Of a stretch of 64,000 nucleotides of DNA, positions 1-8,960 are shown in pieces. Positions within the stretch are counted from its first letter, which is position 1. Each line of letters starts with the position of its first letter. This DNA is from CATQHD01 sp965243165. Its GTDB lineage: Bacteria; Actinomycetota; Acidimicrobiia; Spongiisociales; Spongiisociaceae. The notes beneath the pieces are model-generated. The model ran no database searches, was not told the origin of the DNA, and saw nothing but the letters and a program-made list of their open reading frames with translations. The position numbers and the translations under genes are program-made. The DNA lies in NCBI GenBank assembly GCA_965243165.1, contig OZ251535.1, positions 62,001 through 126,000 of the forward strand, written 5' to 3'.

Positions 1-2
1 GA

Positions 3-2423
3 CAGATCACCTTAATGAATTGGGACATGATCATCGTTGACGAGGCTCATCATGCTCGAAGACAAAGATACGGAAACACTATCCGGTTAACTAAGCTCTA
101 CCGCTTGGTAGAGTCATTAATTGCCGGTCCAGAACACATACGAAGACCAGTACTACTATTAACAGCAACACCTATGCAACTTCAACACCATGAACTATAT
201 TCATTAATAGAAATGCTCAATCCTACTCTTTTTTCTTCGGAAGATGATTTTATTAGCCATGTCCGTTCTCGCTCCGGTATCAGTAAGCTGACCGAGAATC
301 TAGAAACAAACTCCTCATTTTCATCAAATGAAATTCAAAGTACAGCCCAAAAGGTAGCTCACCATCTAGAGTTACCAGTTGATAAAGCAACAGAGCTCGT
401 GCAAAATGATAGACCCAAGATCATTGACCAATTAAAGGCTAAGCACAGACTAAGTGAAGTCTTAATCCGTAACCGCAGAAAACGAGTAGGTAATTTCCAA
501 CCGCGTTCTGCCTTTAGATGGCCAGTCACACCCACACAGCTAGAACGGAATATCCATTTAGAATTAAATAATCTTATACAGGAAGGGTTTGATTTTGCCC
601 TGAACATTTCCAACTCAAACTCTAGGCAAGCCCTTGGATTCTTACTGACCACTTTCAAAAAGTTAGCTGCTAGCTCAAGCGCTGCTTTGCTCAAGTCCCT
701 AATTAAACAACGCGATAAAATGGGTTTGCACAATAATGACCAAACGGATTTTGATATTGAGGAGGCTGAAGAAGCTCTTGAATCAGATATTAATTCTGCA
801 CAGGTGATGGCTGAATTGCTTCACCCATATTTAAACAGAAAAAACACCGTTATAAATGAGTTGATTAATCACTTATCTTGTATAAAACGCGATTCTAAAG
901 CCGCAGTATTGATAAATCAGCTTAACAAACTGTTCCAAGATGAATGGAATACTAAGGTTATAATATTCACACAATTTCGGGAAACCCAAGAGATGCTTAG
1001 AAAGTTGCTGGCAGATCAAAACTGGGGAGTTCATATCTTTAATGGTCGCCTAAACCCGCTACAGAAAGACAAATCGGTAGAATCCTTTCGTCTAGCAACT
1101 GGACCTCAAATCCTTATATCTACAGAGGCGGGAGGAGAAGGACGCAATTTTCAGTTCTGTAGCTATATTGTTAACTATGACTTACCATGGAATCCGATGA
1201 AGGTGGAACAAAGAATCGGTCGAGTTGACAGAATCGGCCAGAACCATCCTGTTGTAGTATTCAACCTGTTTGTAGAAGATACGATTGAAGAGAGGGTCCT
1301 GGATGTTCTTGAACACAGAATACAACTATTTACCGAAGCAGTTGGTGGCCTGGAACCAATTCTCGGTAAAATTGAATCTAATATACGTAAGTCCATCCGC
1401 TTTGCAGGAGAAAGGAGAGATAGGTATCTAGAAAATATAGCACAAAAAACTGAGGATCAAGTTGAAGAAGTTAGGCGTGCTGAACAGAAAATATCTGATT
1501 TTATACTTGATAACAAAAGCTACGGAACCAATATACTCCGAACCGCTCGAGGTATTGATGAAATAGTATCTTCCCAAGATTATGAGAGGTTTTTGTTAAA
1601 GTTACTCAAGTTTGCCAATACCTACATCAAGCAAACAAGAGAAATGGGTGTATATGAAATAATGTTTCACCCACCACTGACGATGTCAATTCCTGAATTA
1701 ATAGCAAATCAAGATAGGCGTCTTGTGTGTTTTGATCCCAGACACAAAGTAGATTCTGAAGGTGTAGAATATTTGGGTTTTGGACACCCTATCATTGACT
1801 ACTTGACCCATCTTCTTATTGAAGAAGATCTTGATGGGCTAGCTACAATTCGACAGAAGGAGGGATTTGATTCCACAGGTTGGCAGTTTAACTGGCTAGT
1901 TACTATCGGTTCCTTGCGGCCCCGCACCTTCGTCCATCCAACCTTTGTAAGTGATGATGGTACTATTGATCGTGATTTAGGATATCAGTTGTTAAACTCT
2001 AGCCGAATAGGATTGGTATCGGACATTGTTAATCATGATATCAATAATGGTGACCTTAATAAGGCTCATGATATCGCTCTGTCAGACGTTGGGGCATTGG
2101 TATATGAACAATCATTAGAGGCACAGAGAGAGATGACCAATCGCGGAGACGAAGAGCGTTCACGAATAGAAGCACTCTTTAAACGACGAACGCGAGCGTC
2201 AAATGATAAACTTGAGCAGGTTCGTCTTACCCTTCAAAGACTAGAGCGGTCAGAAAGCTCAAAAGACCAGGCAGTCGTACCCATGTGGCGCCGCAATCTT
2301 GAAATAGCTCAAGCTGAGCGTAATCAGGTAGACCAAGATCGTATTGACATGCTAAAAGACCTTGACCAAAGACTTCATTCTTACACTGGATTTGAGCTCC
2401 TAAACATAGCGAGAATACTTTAG
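3..2423 (+). CDS. SNF2-type (RapA/HepA-like) helicase, 5' end outside window
   Basis: The reading frame is open to the left edge, so the N-terminal Walker A part is missing. Counting from the Met at position 15, the visible protein starts just before motif II (DEAHH, residues 9-13). It continues with motif III (TATPMQ, about 50), a helicase C-terminal domain with motif IV (FTQF, about 330), motif V (STEAGGEGRNFQ, about 377) and motif VI (QRIGRVDRIGQ, about 400), and a 400-residue tail that ends in charged coiled-coil. This is the superfamily 2 ATP-dependent translocase plan of RapA/HepA and of SNF2 proteins in defence islands. Base use is far more AT-rich than the genes to the right, which suggests transfer. 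Partner genes, if any, lie to the left, so RapA-like RNA polymerase recycling cannot be separated from a defence role. Confidence 0.85.
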   Translation, partial: QITLMNWDMIIVDEAHHARRQRYGNTIRLTKLYRLVESLIAGPEHIRRPVLLLTATPMQLQHHELYSLIEMLNPTLFSSEDDFISHVRSRSGISKLTENLETNSSFSSNEIQSTAQKVAHHLELPVDKATELVQNDRPKIIDQLKAKHRLSEVLIRNRRKRVGNFQPRSAFRWPVTPTQLERNIHLELNNLIQEGFDFALNISNSNSRQALGFLLTTFKKLAASSSAALLKSLIKQRDKMGLHNNDQTDFDIEEAEEALESDINSAQVMAELLHPYLNRKNTVINELINHLSCIKRDSKAAVLINQLNKLFQDEWNTKVIIFTQFRETQEMLRKLLADQNWGVHIFNGRLNPLQKDKSVESFRLATGPQILISTEAGGEGRNFQFCSYIVNYDLPWNPMKVEQRIGRVDRIGQNHPVVVFNLFVEDTIEERVLDVLEHRIQLFTEAVGGLEPILGKIESNIRKSIRFAGERRDRYLENIAQKTEDQVEEVRRAEQKISDFILDNKSYGTNILRTARGIDEIVSSQDYERFLLKLLKFANTYIKQTREMGVYEIMFHPPLTMSIPELIANQDRRLVCFDPRHKVDSEGVEYLGFGHPIIDYLTHLLIEEDLDGLATIRQKEGFDSTGWQFNWLVTIGSLRPRTFVHPTFVSDDGTIDRDLGYQLLNSSRIGLVSDIVNHDINNGDLNKAHDIALSDVGALVYEQSLEAQREMTNRGDEERSRIEALFKRRTRASNDKLEQVRLTLQRLERSESSKDQAVVPMWRRNLEIAQAERNQVDQDRIDMLKDLDQRLHSYTGFELLNIARIL

Positions 2424-2449
2424 AACAGCTTCAGGACGCCGCGCTGTTC
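2423..2449. terminator. hairpin between convergent genes
   Basis: A 7-bp inverted repeat, GAACAGC (2423-2429) with GCTGTTC (2443-2449), lies in the 40-bp gap between the helicase stop and the stop of the convergent membrane gene. There is no clear T run, so terminator function is inferred from position. Confidence 0.3.
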
Positions 2450-2463
2450 CCAACCAAGGCCGT

Positions 2464-3156
2464 TTAGGCCGGTTTGCCGCCTTTGGCCGAGGAGCGGGCG
2501 CCGGAGGCGAGGCGGTATCCGGCCCAGATGAGGGTCACCGCAGCCAGGAGGGACAACGCGAAGCCCCGCTCTTCGCCCAGGGCCAGGACGGTGCCTCCGG
2601 TCGAGGCGGCGAGGACTCCCGCCGTGATCACGATGTTGCCCCACGCCAACCGGGGGATGCGGCGCCAGAACCTGGCCGCCGACACCAAGGCCAACAGGAT
2701 GATGATGGAAGCCCCCAAGCCGCCGCCGATGGCCGCCCACAGCCGGGGGCCGAACATATCCGCCCAGAGCTCCCTCCCGCCCGGAACGCCCCCGGCCGGC
2801 AGCGCCCCGGCGTCGAAGGGCTGGGCCAGGGTCATCGGTATGGATATGGCGAAGAAGGGGAACAGCAGCAGCAGCATCGCATGGCCGGCCCGGCGGCCCG
2901 CCACCAGGAACATCGAACCGAGCGCCAGCACGGGGATGTTGACGATGGCGCCGAAGAGGAAAAAGGTGCGGTAGCTGGCGGAGGTCCAGCCGGCGGCCGC
3001 CCCGGCGAACAGCGCCCAGGAAGCGGCGGCGAAGAATCCGATCCCGGCCGCGTAGGCGGCGGTGTGGGGCGCGGGCCTGGCCCGATGCCTCAGGGCGAGG
3101 TCGAAGAAGAACACCGTTGCAACGAGGGCGGCCGCCCCGGCCGGCGCCGCCCTCAT
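2464..3156 (-). CDS. multi-pass membrane protein, unknown function
   Basis: About 230 residues if started at the ATG at 3156. The frame stays open further upstream, but that part is Arg/Pro-rich and unlike a membrane protein. The sequence is a run of about seven hydrophobic segments joined by short loops, starting directly after the initiator (ALVATVFFFDLAL) and ending in a short basic tail. I recognise no catalytic motif and no family. It is divergent from metG with about 80 bp between the starts. It could be a small uncharacterised integral membrane protein; function unknown. Confidence 0.6.
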   Translation of the reverse strand: MRAAPAGAAALVATVFFFDLALRHRARPAPHTAAYAAGIGFFAAASWALFAGAAAGWTSASYRTFFLFGAIVNIPVLALGSMFLVAGRRAGHAMLLLLFPFFAISIPMTLAQPFDAGALPAGGVPGGRELWADMFGPRLWAAIGGGLGASIIILLALVSAARFWRRIPRLAWGNIVITAGVLAASTGGTVLALGEERGFALSLLAAVTLIWAGYRLASGARSSAKGGKPA

Positions 3157-3236
3157 GGAAGCCTCGGCCGGACTTCTGGGTGACGCAACGGGCGGCGGGA
3201 ACAGACATCTCCGCTCCTCCGGTAGCCTGGGACGCT

Positions 3237-4886
3237 GTGAGCAGACATATCCTCGTCTCCGTCGCCTGGCCGTACGCCTCGGGTTCCCGCCATCTCGGCC
3301 ACCTGGCCGGGGCCTACCTGCCAGCCGACATCTTCGCACGCTATCACCGCATGGCCGGAAACCGGGTGCTGATGGTATCCGGCAGCGACGTCCACGGCAC
3401 GCCCATCACGGTGCGGGCCGACCAAGAGGGGGTAACGCCGCAGGAAATCGTCGACCGTTACCACGCCGAGTTCGTGGCCGGATGGGACGCTCTGGCTGTT
3501 CAGTGGGAACTCTACACCTCCACCGGCACCGCCAACCACCATGAGGTGACCCAGGACATCTTCCGCCGGCTGTACGAGAACGGCTACATCGACCGGCGCA
3601 CCTCCGAACAGTTCTACGACCCCGAAGCGGAGCGCTTCCTGCCCGACCGCTACGTCGAGGGGACCTGCCCGCACTGCACCTACCCGGAAGCCAGGGGGGA
3701 CCAGTGCGACGGCTGCGGCCGCACCCTGGACCCCATCGATCTGGTAGAACCCCGCTCCAAACTGTCGGGCGCCGCTCCTCAGAACCGGGAAACCGACCAC
3801 TTCTACCTGCGCCTGTCCGCCTTCTCGGACCGGCTGGCCGAATGGCTGCGCTCCCGGCGCGGCTGGCGCAAGCACGTAATGAACTTCTCGCTCGGCTGGA
3901 TAGAGGAAGGTCTGCAGGACCGCGCCATCACCCGTGACATCGACTGGGGGGTGGACATACCGGTCGAAGGGCTGGGGGCCAACAAGAAGATCTACGTGTG
4001 GTTCGACGCGGTGATCGGATACCTGTCCGCCTCCAAGGAATGGTCGCAGATACAGGGCCGCCCGGATGCGTGGAAAGACTGGTGGGAGAACCCGGAGGCG
4101 GAGCACTACTACTTCATCGGCAAGGACAACATCCCCTTCCACACCATCGTCTGGCCGGCCATGCTGATGGGGTACGGCGGGCTGGAGCTCCCCGCCAACG
4201 TCCCCGCCAATCAGTATGTGACCTTCCGTGGAGGGAAGGCGTCGGCCAGCCGGGGCATCGGCCTGACCATCGGAGAAGCCCTCGCCGTCTACGAACCCGA
4301 TTCCCTCCGGTACGCCCTGGCCGCCAACCTGCCGGAGAACAGCGACACCGAGATCTCAGAAGGCGAGATCAACCGCCGCATCGACGAGGAACTGGTCGCC
4401 ACCTGGGGAAACCTGGTCAACCGGGTGCTGTCGATGACCGTCTCCATGTTCGGCGGCCGAATACCCGAAGCGGGGGAACGGAGGCCGGAGGACGCCGCCG
4501 CCCTCTCGGCCGCCCGCGCCGCCCTGGACGGCGCGGCGGAACGGATCGAGCGGGTCGAGCTGCGGGCGGGCCTGCGGACCGCCATGGAGGCGGCCGGGTC
4601 GCTCAACGCCTATCTGAACGCCACCGAGCCCTGGAAGACCGCCAAGACCGACCGCGCCCGCACCGCCGCCGTGCTCAAGACCGCCCTCGACGCCGTCAAC
4701 CACCTCAAGGTGGCCCTCACCCCCTACCTGCCGGTCACCTGCCAACGCCTCCACGCCATGCTGGGGCTGCCCGGACGGCTGGCCGACCAGGGCTGGACGG
4801 GCCGGGAGGTACCCCCCGGAACGGTCCTCGGCCCCGCCGCCCCCCTGTACAGCAAGGCGCCCCGCCCCGAAGGCGAGGACCGATGA
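3237..4886 (+). CDS. metG: methionine--tRNA ligase with degenerate KMSKS loop
   Basis: Cytoplasmic class I aminoacyl-tRNA synthetase that charges tRNA-Met, 549 residues. The Rossmann domain begins at once, with the HIGH-type box written HLGH near residue 20. A four-cysteine zinc knuckle (CPHC...CDGC) lies at about residues 144-160. The anticodon-binding helical domain follows (WGNLVNRV), and there is no C-terminal tRNA-binding extension. The KMSKS loop reads KASAS (about residue 332), so its second lysine is absent, although flanking GG and RGIG are normal. GTG 3237 is chosen because the family N-terminus (ILVSVAWPYASG) starts here. A TAGCCT box 8 nt upstream suggests a leaderless transcript. 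The stop overlaps the next ATG. Confidence 0.95.
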   Translation: MSRHILVSVAWPYASGSRHLGHLAGAYLPADIFARYHRMAGNRVLMVSGSDVHGTPITVRADQEGVTPQEIVDRYHAEFVAGWDALAVQWELYTSTGTANHHEVTQDIFRRLYENGYIDRRTSEQFYDPEAERFLPDRYVEGTCPHCTYPEARGDQCDGCGRTLDPIDLVEPRSKLSGAAPQNRETDHFYLRLSAFSDRLAEWLRSRRGWRKHVMNFSLGWIEEGLQDRAITRDIDWGVDIPVEGLGANKKIYVWFDAVIGYLSASKEWSQIQGRPDAWKDWWENPEAEHYYFIGKDNIPFHTIVWPAMLMGYGGLELPANVPANQYVTFRGGKASASRGIGLTIGEALAVYEPDSLRYALAANLPENSDTEISEGEINRRIDEELVATWGNLVNRVLSMTVSMFGGRIPEAGERRPEDAAALSAARAALDGAAERIERVELRAGLRTAMEAAGSLNAYLNATEPWKTAKTDRARTAAVLKTALDAVNHLKVALTPYLPVTCQRLHAMLGLPGRLADQGWTGREVPPGTVLGPAAPLYSKAPRPEGEDR

Positions 4887-5797
4887 CCGCGCCGCCGATC
4901 ATCGAGTGCCTCGACCTCTACAAGCACTACGGAAACGTCCGGGCGCTGGAGGGGGTCGACCTGGCCGTCCCGCCCGGGGTAACCGGCCTGATCGGGGCCA
5001 ACGGCGCCGGCAAGACCACCCTGATCCGGCTGCTGCTGGGCCTGATCAAGCCGACCTACGGGCAGGTGTCCGTGTTCGGCGCCCCGGTGGCCTCCGACCC
5101 GGCCGGCCTCCGCGCCCGGATCGGCTACATGCCCGAAGGCAGCTGCCTTCCCGTCGACCAGACTGCAGCCGACTTCGTGGCCTACGCGGCGGAACTGGCG
5201 GGCATTCCGGCGGTGGAAGCCCGGCGGCGGTCGTCGGAGACCCTGTTCCTGGTGGGGCTGCATGAGGAGCGGTTCCGCTACCTGGGCGACTTCTCCACCG
5301 GGATGCTGCAGCGGGTGAAGCTCGCCCAGGCCATCGTCCATGACCCCGACCTGGTGCTCCTCGACGAACCCGCCTCCGGCCTCGACCCCTCCGGGCGCGA
5401 CCAGATGCTGAATCTGATCTCCCGCTTCCGCGAGTTCGGCATGGACGTGTTGTTCTCGTCCCACCTCCTCGACGACATCGAACGCACCTGCGACTGGGTG
5501 GTGATGCTCGACCAGGGGAGGATGCTCCACTCGGCGGCCCTCGACCCGCCCGGGGAGGCCGGCCGGGTGGCGGTGGAGGTGTTCGGGGATTCCCGGCCCT
5601 TGGCCGCCGCCCTCGCCGACCGCGGCTTGGAAGTCTCCTTCGACGGCCCGGTCCTCAACGTCGCCGCCCCGGACGGAGAAGTGTTCGCGCTGGTCCGGGA
5701 CGCTCTCGAGCAATCCGGCTCGCCGGTGCGGAGGATGGGCACCGGCCTGAGCCGCCTGGAGGACATCCTGATAGCCGCCGTGGGGGAGAGCCGATGA
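4883..5797 (+). CDS. ABC-2 type exporter ATPase (first)
   Basis: Cytoplasmic ATP-binding subunit, 304 residues, of an ABC-2 type transporter. Visible motifs are Walker A GANGAGKTT (about 38-46), a divergent signature FSTGM (about 136), Walker B LVLLDEP (about 156) and the H-loop SSHLL (about 192), followed by an accessory domain of about 90 residues. The start ATG overlaps the metG stop, and the stop overlaps the next ATG, so it is translationally coupled on both sides. The ATPase-permease-ATPase-permease order of this operon resembles bacitracin/Nos-type ABC-2 systems; the substrate is unknown. Confidence 0.9.
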   Translation: MTAPPIIECLDLYKHYGNVRALEGVDLAVPPGVTGLIGANGAGKTTLIRLLLGLIKPTYGQVSVFGAPVASDPAGLRARIGYMPEGSCLPVDQTAADFVAYAAELAGIPAVEARRRSSETLFLVGLHEERFRYLGDFSTGMLQRVKLAQAIVHDPDLVLLDEPASGLDPSGRDQMLNLISRFREFGMDVLFSSHLLDDIERTCDWVVMLDQGRMLHSAALDPPGEAGRVAVEVFGDSRPLAAALADRGLEVSFDGPVLNVAAPDGEVFALVRDALEQSGSPVRRMGTGLSRLEDILIAAVGESR

Positions 5798-6708
5798 CCG
5801 CCCCCCCGGCAGAGGCCCCGGACCAGGCGGTCATCCTCGACCGCGGCTACCGGCATTACGAAGGGGAGCGCACCGGGCGGCGGGGGGCGGTGCGGGCCGT
5901 GGTCAAGGAAGGTTTCCGGCGGGTGCTCGGACTGCGCCGCAAGGCCAGGCACAAGGTGCTCCCGTGGATACTCATCGGGTTGGCCCTGGCGGCGGTGGTG
6001 ATGCTGGTGACCATCGCCTGGGTTACTTCCGAAACCGGCAACGAGCAGGTCGAAGACCTCATCCCCCGCTACGCCGGTTTCTTCGACTTCATCTCGATGG
6101 TGGCCCTGCTGTTCGCCGCCTACGCCGGCCCGCAGCTCCTCGTGCCCGACCGCACCAGGAAGGTGCTCGACGTGTACTTCTCGCGGCCCCTGACCGCCTG
6201 GGACTATCTGCTGGCCAAGGGCGCCGCCTACGCCGCCGTTATCCTGAGCTTCTGGCTGGTCCCGCAGCTCATCCTGCATCTCGGATACGCCGCCCTCTCG
6301 CCCCGGGGCTTCTTCTCCTACCTCGGCCAGACCGCCGACATCCTGTGGAAGACGCCCCTCGCCGCCCTGGCCTACTTCACGCTCTACACCTCGCTCGTCT
6401 TCTTGGCCTCGGCCTTCATCAACCGAGTGGGCGGCGCCGCCGCGGCCTTCCTGGGGGGTCTGCTGGGCCTCAACCTGGTGGCCGTGTTCTTCAGCACCGC
6501 CGCCGAGGTCCCCGGGGCGCGCTGGGGAACGCTGCTGGCCCTGGAACAGCACCCCCGCTACATACGGGACTGGATCTTCGGCCTGGAATCGGATGTGATC
6601 ATCGCGGCGGAGGCCGGCTTCGGGCCGGAAGCCTCCCTGACGGCGGTGATCGGCCTGGCCGTCCTGTGCGCAGCCCTGGCGGGGTGGCGCTACCGGAGGC
6701 TGGCATGA
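5794..6708 (+). CDS. ABC-2 type permease (first)
   Basis: Integral membrane subunit of 304 residues. A basic cytoplasmic N-terminus of about 55 residues precedes about six hydrophobic segments (the first is VLPWILIGLALAAVVMLVTI), and the last ends in a short basic tail (GWRYRRLA). It contains the typical ABC-2 segment VLDVYFSRPLTAWDYLLAK after the second membrane span. It overlaps the ATPase genes on both sides by 4 bp. It probably forms a heteromeric exporter with the neighbouring cassettes; cargo unknown. Confidence 0.85.
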   Translation: MTAPPAEAPDQAVILDRGYRHYEGERTGRRGAVRAVVKEGFRRVLGLRRKARHKVLPWILIGLALAAVVMLVTIAWVTSETGNEQVEDLIPRYAGFFDFISMVALLFAAYAGPQLLVPDRTRKVLDVYFSRPLTAWDYLLAKGAAYAAVILSFWLVPQLILHLGYAALSPRGFFSYLGQTADILWKTPLAALAYFTLYTSLVFLASAFINRVGGAAAAFLGGLLGLNLVAVFFSTAAEVPGARWGTLLALEQHPRYIRDWIFGLESDVIIAAEAGFGPEASLTAVIGLAVLCAALAGWRYRRLA

Positions 6709-7652
6709 CCGCCGCGCCCGACGCCTTGCACGCCCCCGGCGCCTCGGTGGAGGCCGACGGCGTGTCGAGGTGGTTCGGGCAGAAGGTGGCGGTCTCCGAA
6801 GTGAGCTGCTCGTTCGGCCCCGGCGTCACCGGCCTGCTGGGCCCCAACGGGGCGGGCAAGACCACCCTGCTGCGCATCATGGCCGGCCTGCTGTCCCCGT
6901 CCGCCGGGCGGGTGACCGTCTTCGGAGAACAGCCCCGAAAGAGCCACCGCATCCACCGGCGGGTGGGCTTCGTTCCCGAGGACGAGGCGGTCTACGACCA
7001 GATGACCGCCCGGCGGTTCGTCGAATGGAGCGCCGCCCTGTACCAGGCCGCCGACCCGCCGGCCGCCGCCCGCCGCGCCCTGGAGGCCGTCGAGCTCCTC
7101 GAAGACCAGCACCGGCCCCTGGCCGGCTATTCCAAGGGCATGCGCCAGCGGGCCAAGGTGGCGTCCGCCCTGGTGCACGATCCGGAGGTGCTCCTGTTGG
7201 ACGAACCGCTGAACGGCGCCGATCCGATCCAGCGCGCCCGCCTGATCGAGCTGTTCATGAAGCTGGGCGCAGAAGGCCGCACCATCATCGTGTCCTCCCA
7301 CGTGCTGGCCGAGGTGGAACGGATGGCGGGGCGGGTGGTGGCCATGGTCGACGGGCGGGCGGCGGCGGCGGGGTCGGTGGCCTCCCTCCGCGACGCCATG
7401 TCGGACACCCCCCGCCTGATCCGGATCGAAACCGACCGGCCGCGCGCCCTGGCCCGCCGGCTGCTGGCGGGGGAATGGGTGGAGTCGGTGAAAGTGGACG
7501 GATCGGGGGTCGAGCTGAGGACCGGCGACGCCCGCGCCTTGGGCGGCGACATCGCCCCGGCCGCCCGGGAAGCCGGCGCTCTGGTCTTCAAGGTGTCCCC
7601 GGAGGACGATTCCCTCGACAGCGTGTTCCGCTACCTGGTGGAATCCGGGTGA
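6705..7652 (+). CDS. ABC-2 type exporter ATPase (second)
   Basis: Second ATP-binding subunit of the operon, 315 residues. Motifs are Walker A GPNGAGKTT (about 45-53), a non-canonical signature YSKGM (about 142, followed by RQRAKVA), Walker B VLLLDEP (about 163) and H-loop SSHVL (about 197). It is coupled to the first permease (ATGA overlap) and to the second permease (GTGA overlap). Both cassettes have SKGM- or STGM-like signatures, as is usual for ABC-2 exporters of the CcmA/NatA type. Confidence 0.9.
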   Translation: MTAAPDALHAPGASVEADGVSRWFGQKVAVSEVSCSFGPGVTGLLGPNGAGKTTLLRIMAGLLSPSAGRVTVFGEQPRKSHRIHRRVGFVPEDEAVYDQMTARRFVEWSAALYQAADPPAAARRALEAVELLEDQHRPLAGYSKGMRQRAKVASALVHDPEVLLLDEPLNGADPIQRARLIELFMKLGAEGRTIIVSSHVLAEVERMAGRVVAMVDGRAAAAGSVASLRDAMSDTPRLIRIETDRPRALARRLLAGEWVESVKVDGSGVELRTGDARALGGDIAPAAREAGALVFKVSPEDDSLDSVFRYLVESG

Positions 7653-8410
7653 AAGACGCCGCCGTCATCACCCGCGCCGTCATGGGCCGGCTGCTGGCCA
7701 GGCGCCGGTCCCTCTGGATGCTGGCGCTGAGCGGGTCGCCGGCGCCGATCTTTCTCCTGCTGGCCTGGGGGCAGCCCCGCAGCCAAGCAGCCGATCTGTA
7801 CAACGACCTCACCTTCAGCCTGGGGTTCGGCATCGTGTACCCGGTGGCGGCCCTGGTGATATCGACCGCCGCCCTGGGCGAAGAACGCAAGAACCGCACC
7901 CTGCCCTTCCTGCTGCTCAAACCGGTATCCCGCTGGGTGACCGCCCTGAGCGCATTCGCCGCGGCGGCGGCCTCCTCTTTCCTGGTGCTGGCGGCGGGGG
8001 TGCTGGCGGCTTGGCTGGCGGCGGGCGCCATGAGCGGCGATTGGACGATAGGAACCGCCGCCGCGGCCGCCGCCGCGGTCCAGAGCCTGGCGTCGGCCGC
8101 CATTTTCGTACCCCTGGGCCTGCTCCTCAACCGGGCAACGTTGGCGGGCCTCGGCTACCTGCTCCTCTGGGAGGGGGTTCTGGCCGGGGTGGTCGAGGGG
8201 ATACAGGCCTCCTCGACCTACCGCATCGTCCTGTCGGCCTGGGGGGATCTGGCCCCCCTGTCGGCGGACACCTACGACGCGGTGAACGCGGCGCTGGGCC
8301 GGGTGGAGATCGGACTGGGCGGCGCCTTCGCCAAGGCGGCGGTGCTGGCCGCAGTCTCGATAGCCCTCACCGGCCTGGCCCTGCGGCACCGGGATCTGGT
8401 GGGCGAGTAG
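7649..8410 (+). CDS. ABC-2 type permease (second)
   Basis: Last gene of the metG-linked operon, 253 residues from GTG 7649, whose TG is shared with the upstream TGA. It has about six hydrophobic helices and the conserved cytoplasmic turn GEERKNRTLPFLLLKPVSRW, typical of ABC-2 membrane subunits (NosY/YhaP-like). Long alanine runs occur in the fourth helix. It likely pairs with the second ATPase; substrate not predictable. Confidence 0.85.
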   Translation: MKDAAVITRAVMGRLLARRRSLWMLALSGSPAPIFLLLAWGQPRSQAADLYNDLTFSLGFGIVYPVAALVISTAALGEERKNRTLPFLLLKPVSRWVTALSAFAAAAASSFLVLAAGVLAAWLAAGAMSGDWTIGTAAAAAAAVQSLASAAIFVPLGLLLNRATLAGLGYLLLWEGVLAGVVEGIQASSTYRIVLSAWGDLAPLSADTYDAVNAALGRVEIGLGGAFAKAAVLAAVSIALTGLALRHRDLVGE

Positions 8411-8483
8411 GCCCCGGCCGCCGAGCGCCGAAACCTGTCACACCCTCCTGATACGTTGTTGGAACACACCGCAGCGATCCGGA

Positions 8484-8672
8484 TGCTGCGTTCATACAGA
8501 GGCCGCCCCTCCCAGAGCCGAGGCTCCAAGGGCGGAGCGGCCGACCTGGCTGTGCTGAGACGGATCAGCGCAGAGGGCCCCAACACGCCCTCTGTGTCCG
8601 AAGACGGTGGTTCGGAGGCGGCGGGGGCGGGGTTCCCGGCGAAGCCGGGGCGGAGAGCGGAGAACGCGAAAA
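8484..8672 (-). repeat. intergenic composite repeat, subfamily B copy 1
   Basis: The reverse complement of this stretch matches 63810-64000 at nearly every position. Shared blocks include the start TTCATACAGAGGCCGC (GTCATACAG in the other copy), CTCCAAGGGCGG, GACCTGGCTGTGC, the block CCCTCTGTGTCCGAAGACGG and the end GAGAACGCGAAAA. It holds a perfect hairpin, CCCGGC-GAA-GCCGGG (8635-8649), and the GC block also seen in subfamily A. It lies wholly between genes, downstream of the ABC operon. Confidence 0.85.
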
Positions 8673-8960
8673 CCTGCCCAGGCCCTCACGCTCGGGCTTG
8701 GGCAGTCAGCCGAGGCGGCGGGGCGGGCGGAGAAGGCAAGAAGGGCGGAATGCCGGGGCCGGCGCGGGACGGGCTCAACCGCCGGGCGGCGGCGCCGGCC
8801 CCCGAGCCGCAGGCGGAAACCGTCTCCAACACGGCCGGCCTTCCCCGAACATCACGGCCCGGTGGGCGCGGCCTGAAGACGGGGAAAGCGCGCCGTCCCT
8901 GCCCGCCGCCGCTGGCTTGCTTCAAAAGCAGATGCGGAGAAAGGCCGGGCCGCCGGAGGG
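8673..8960. other. intergenic remainder, no gene seen
   Basis: Very GC-rich sequence between the repeat and the end of sodN. The open frames here are low-complexity Arg/Pro/Gly products with no start signal, and I see nothing else that can be supported. Confidence 0.4.
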
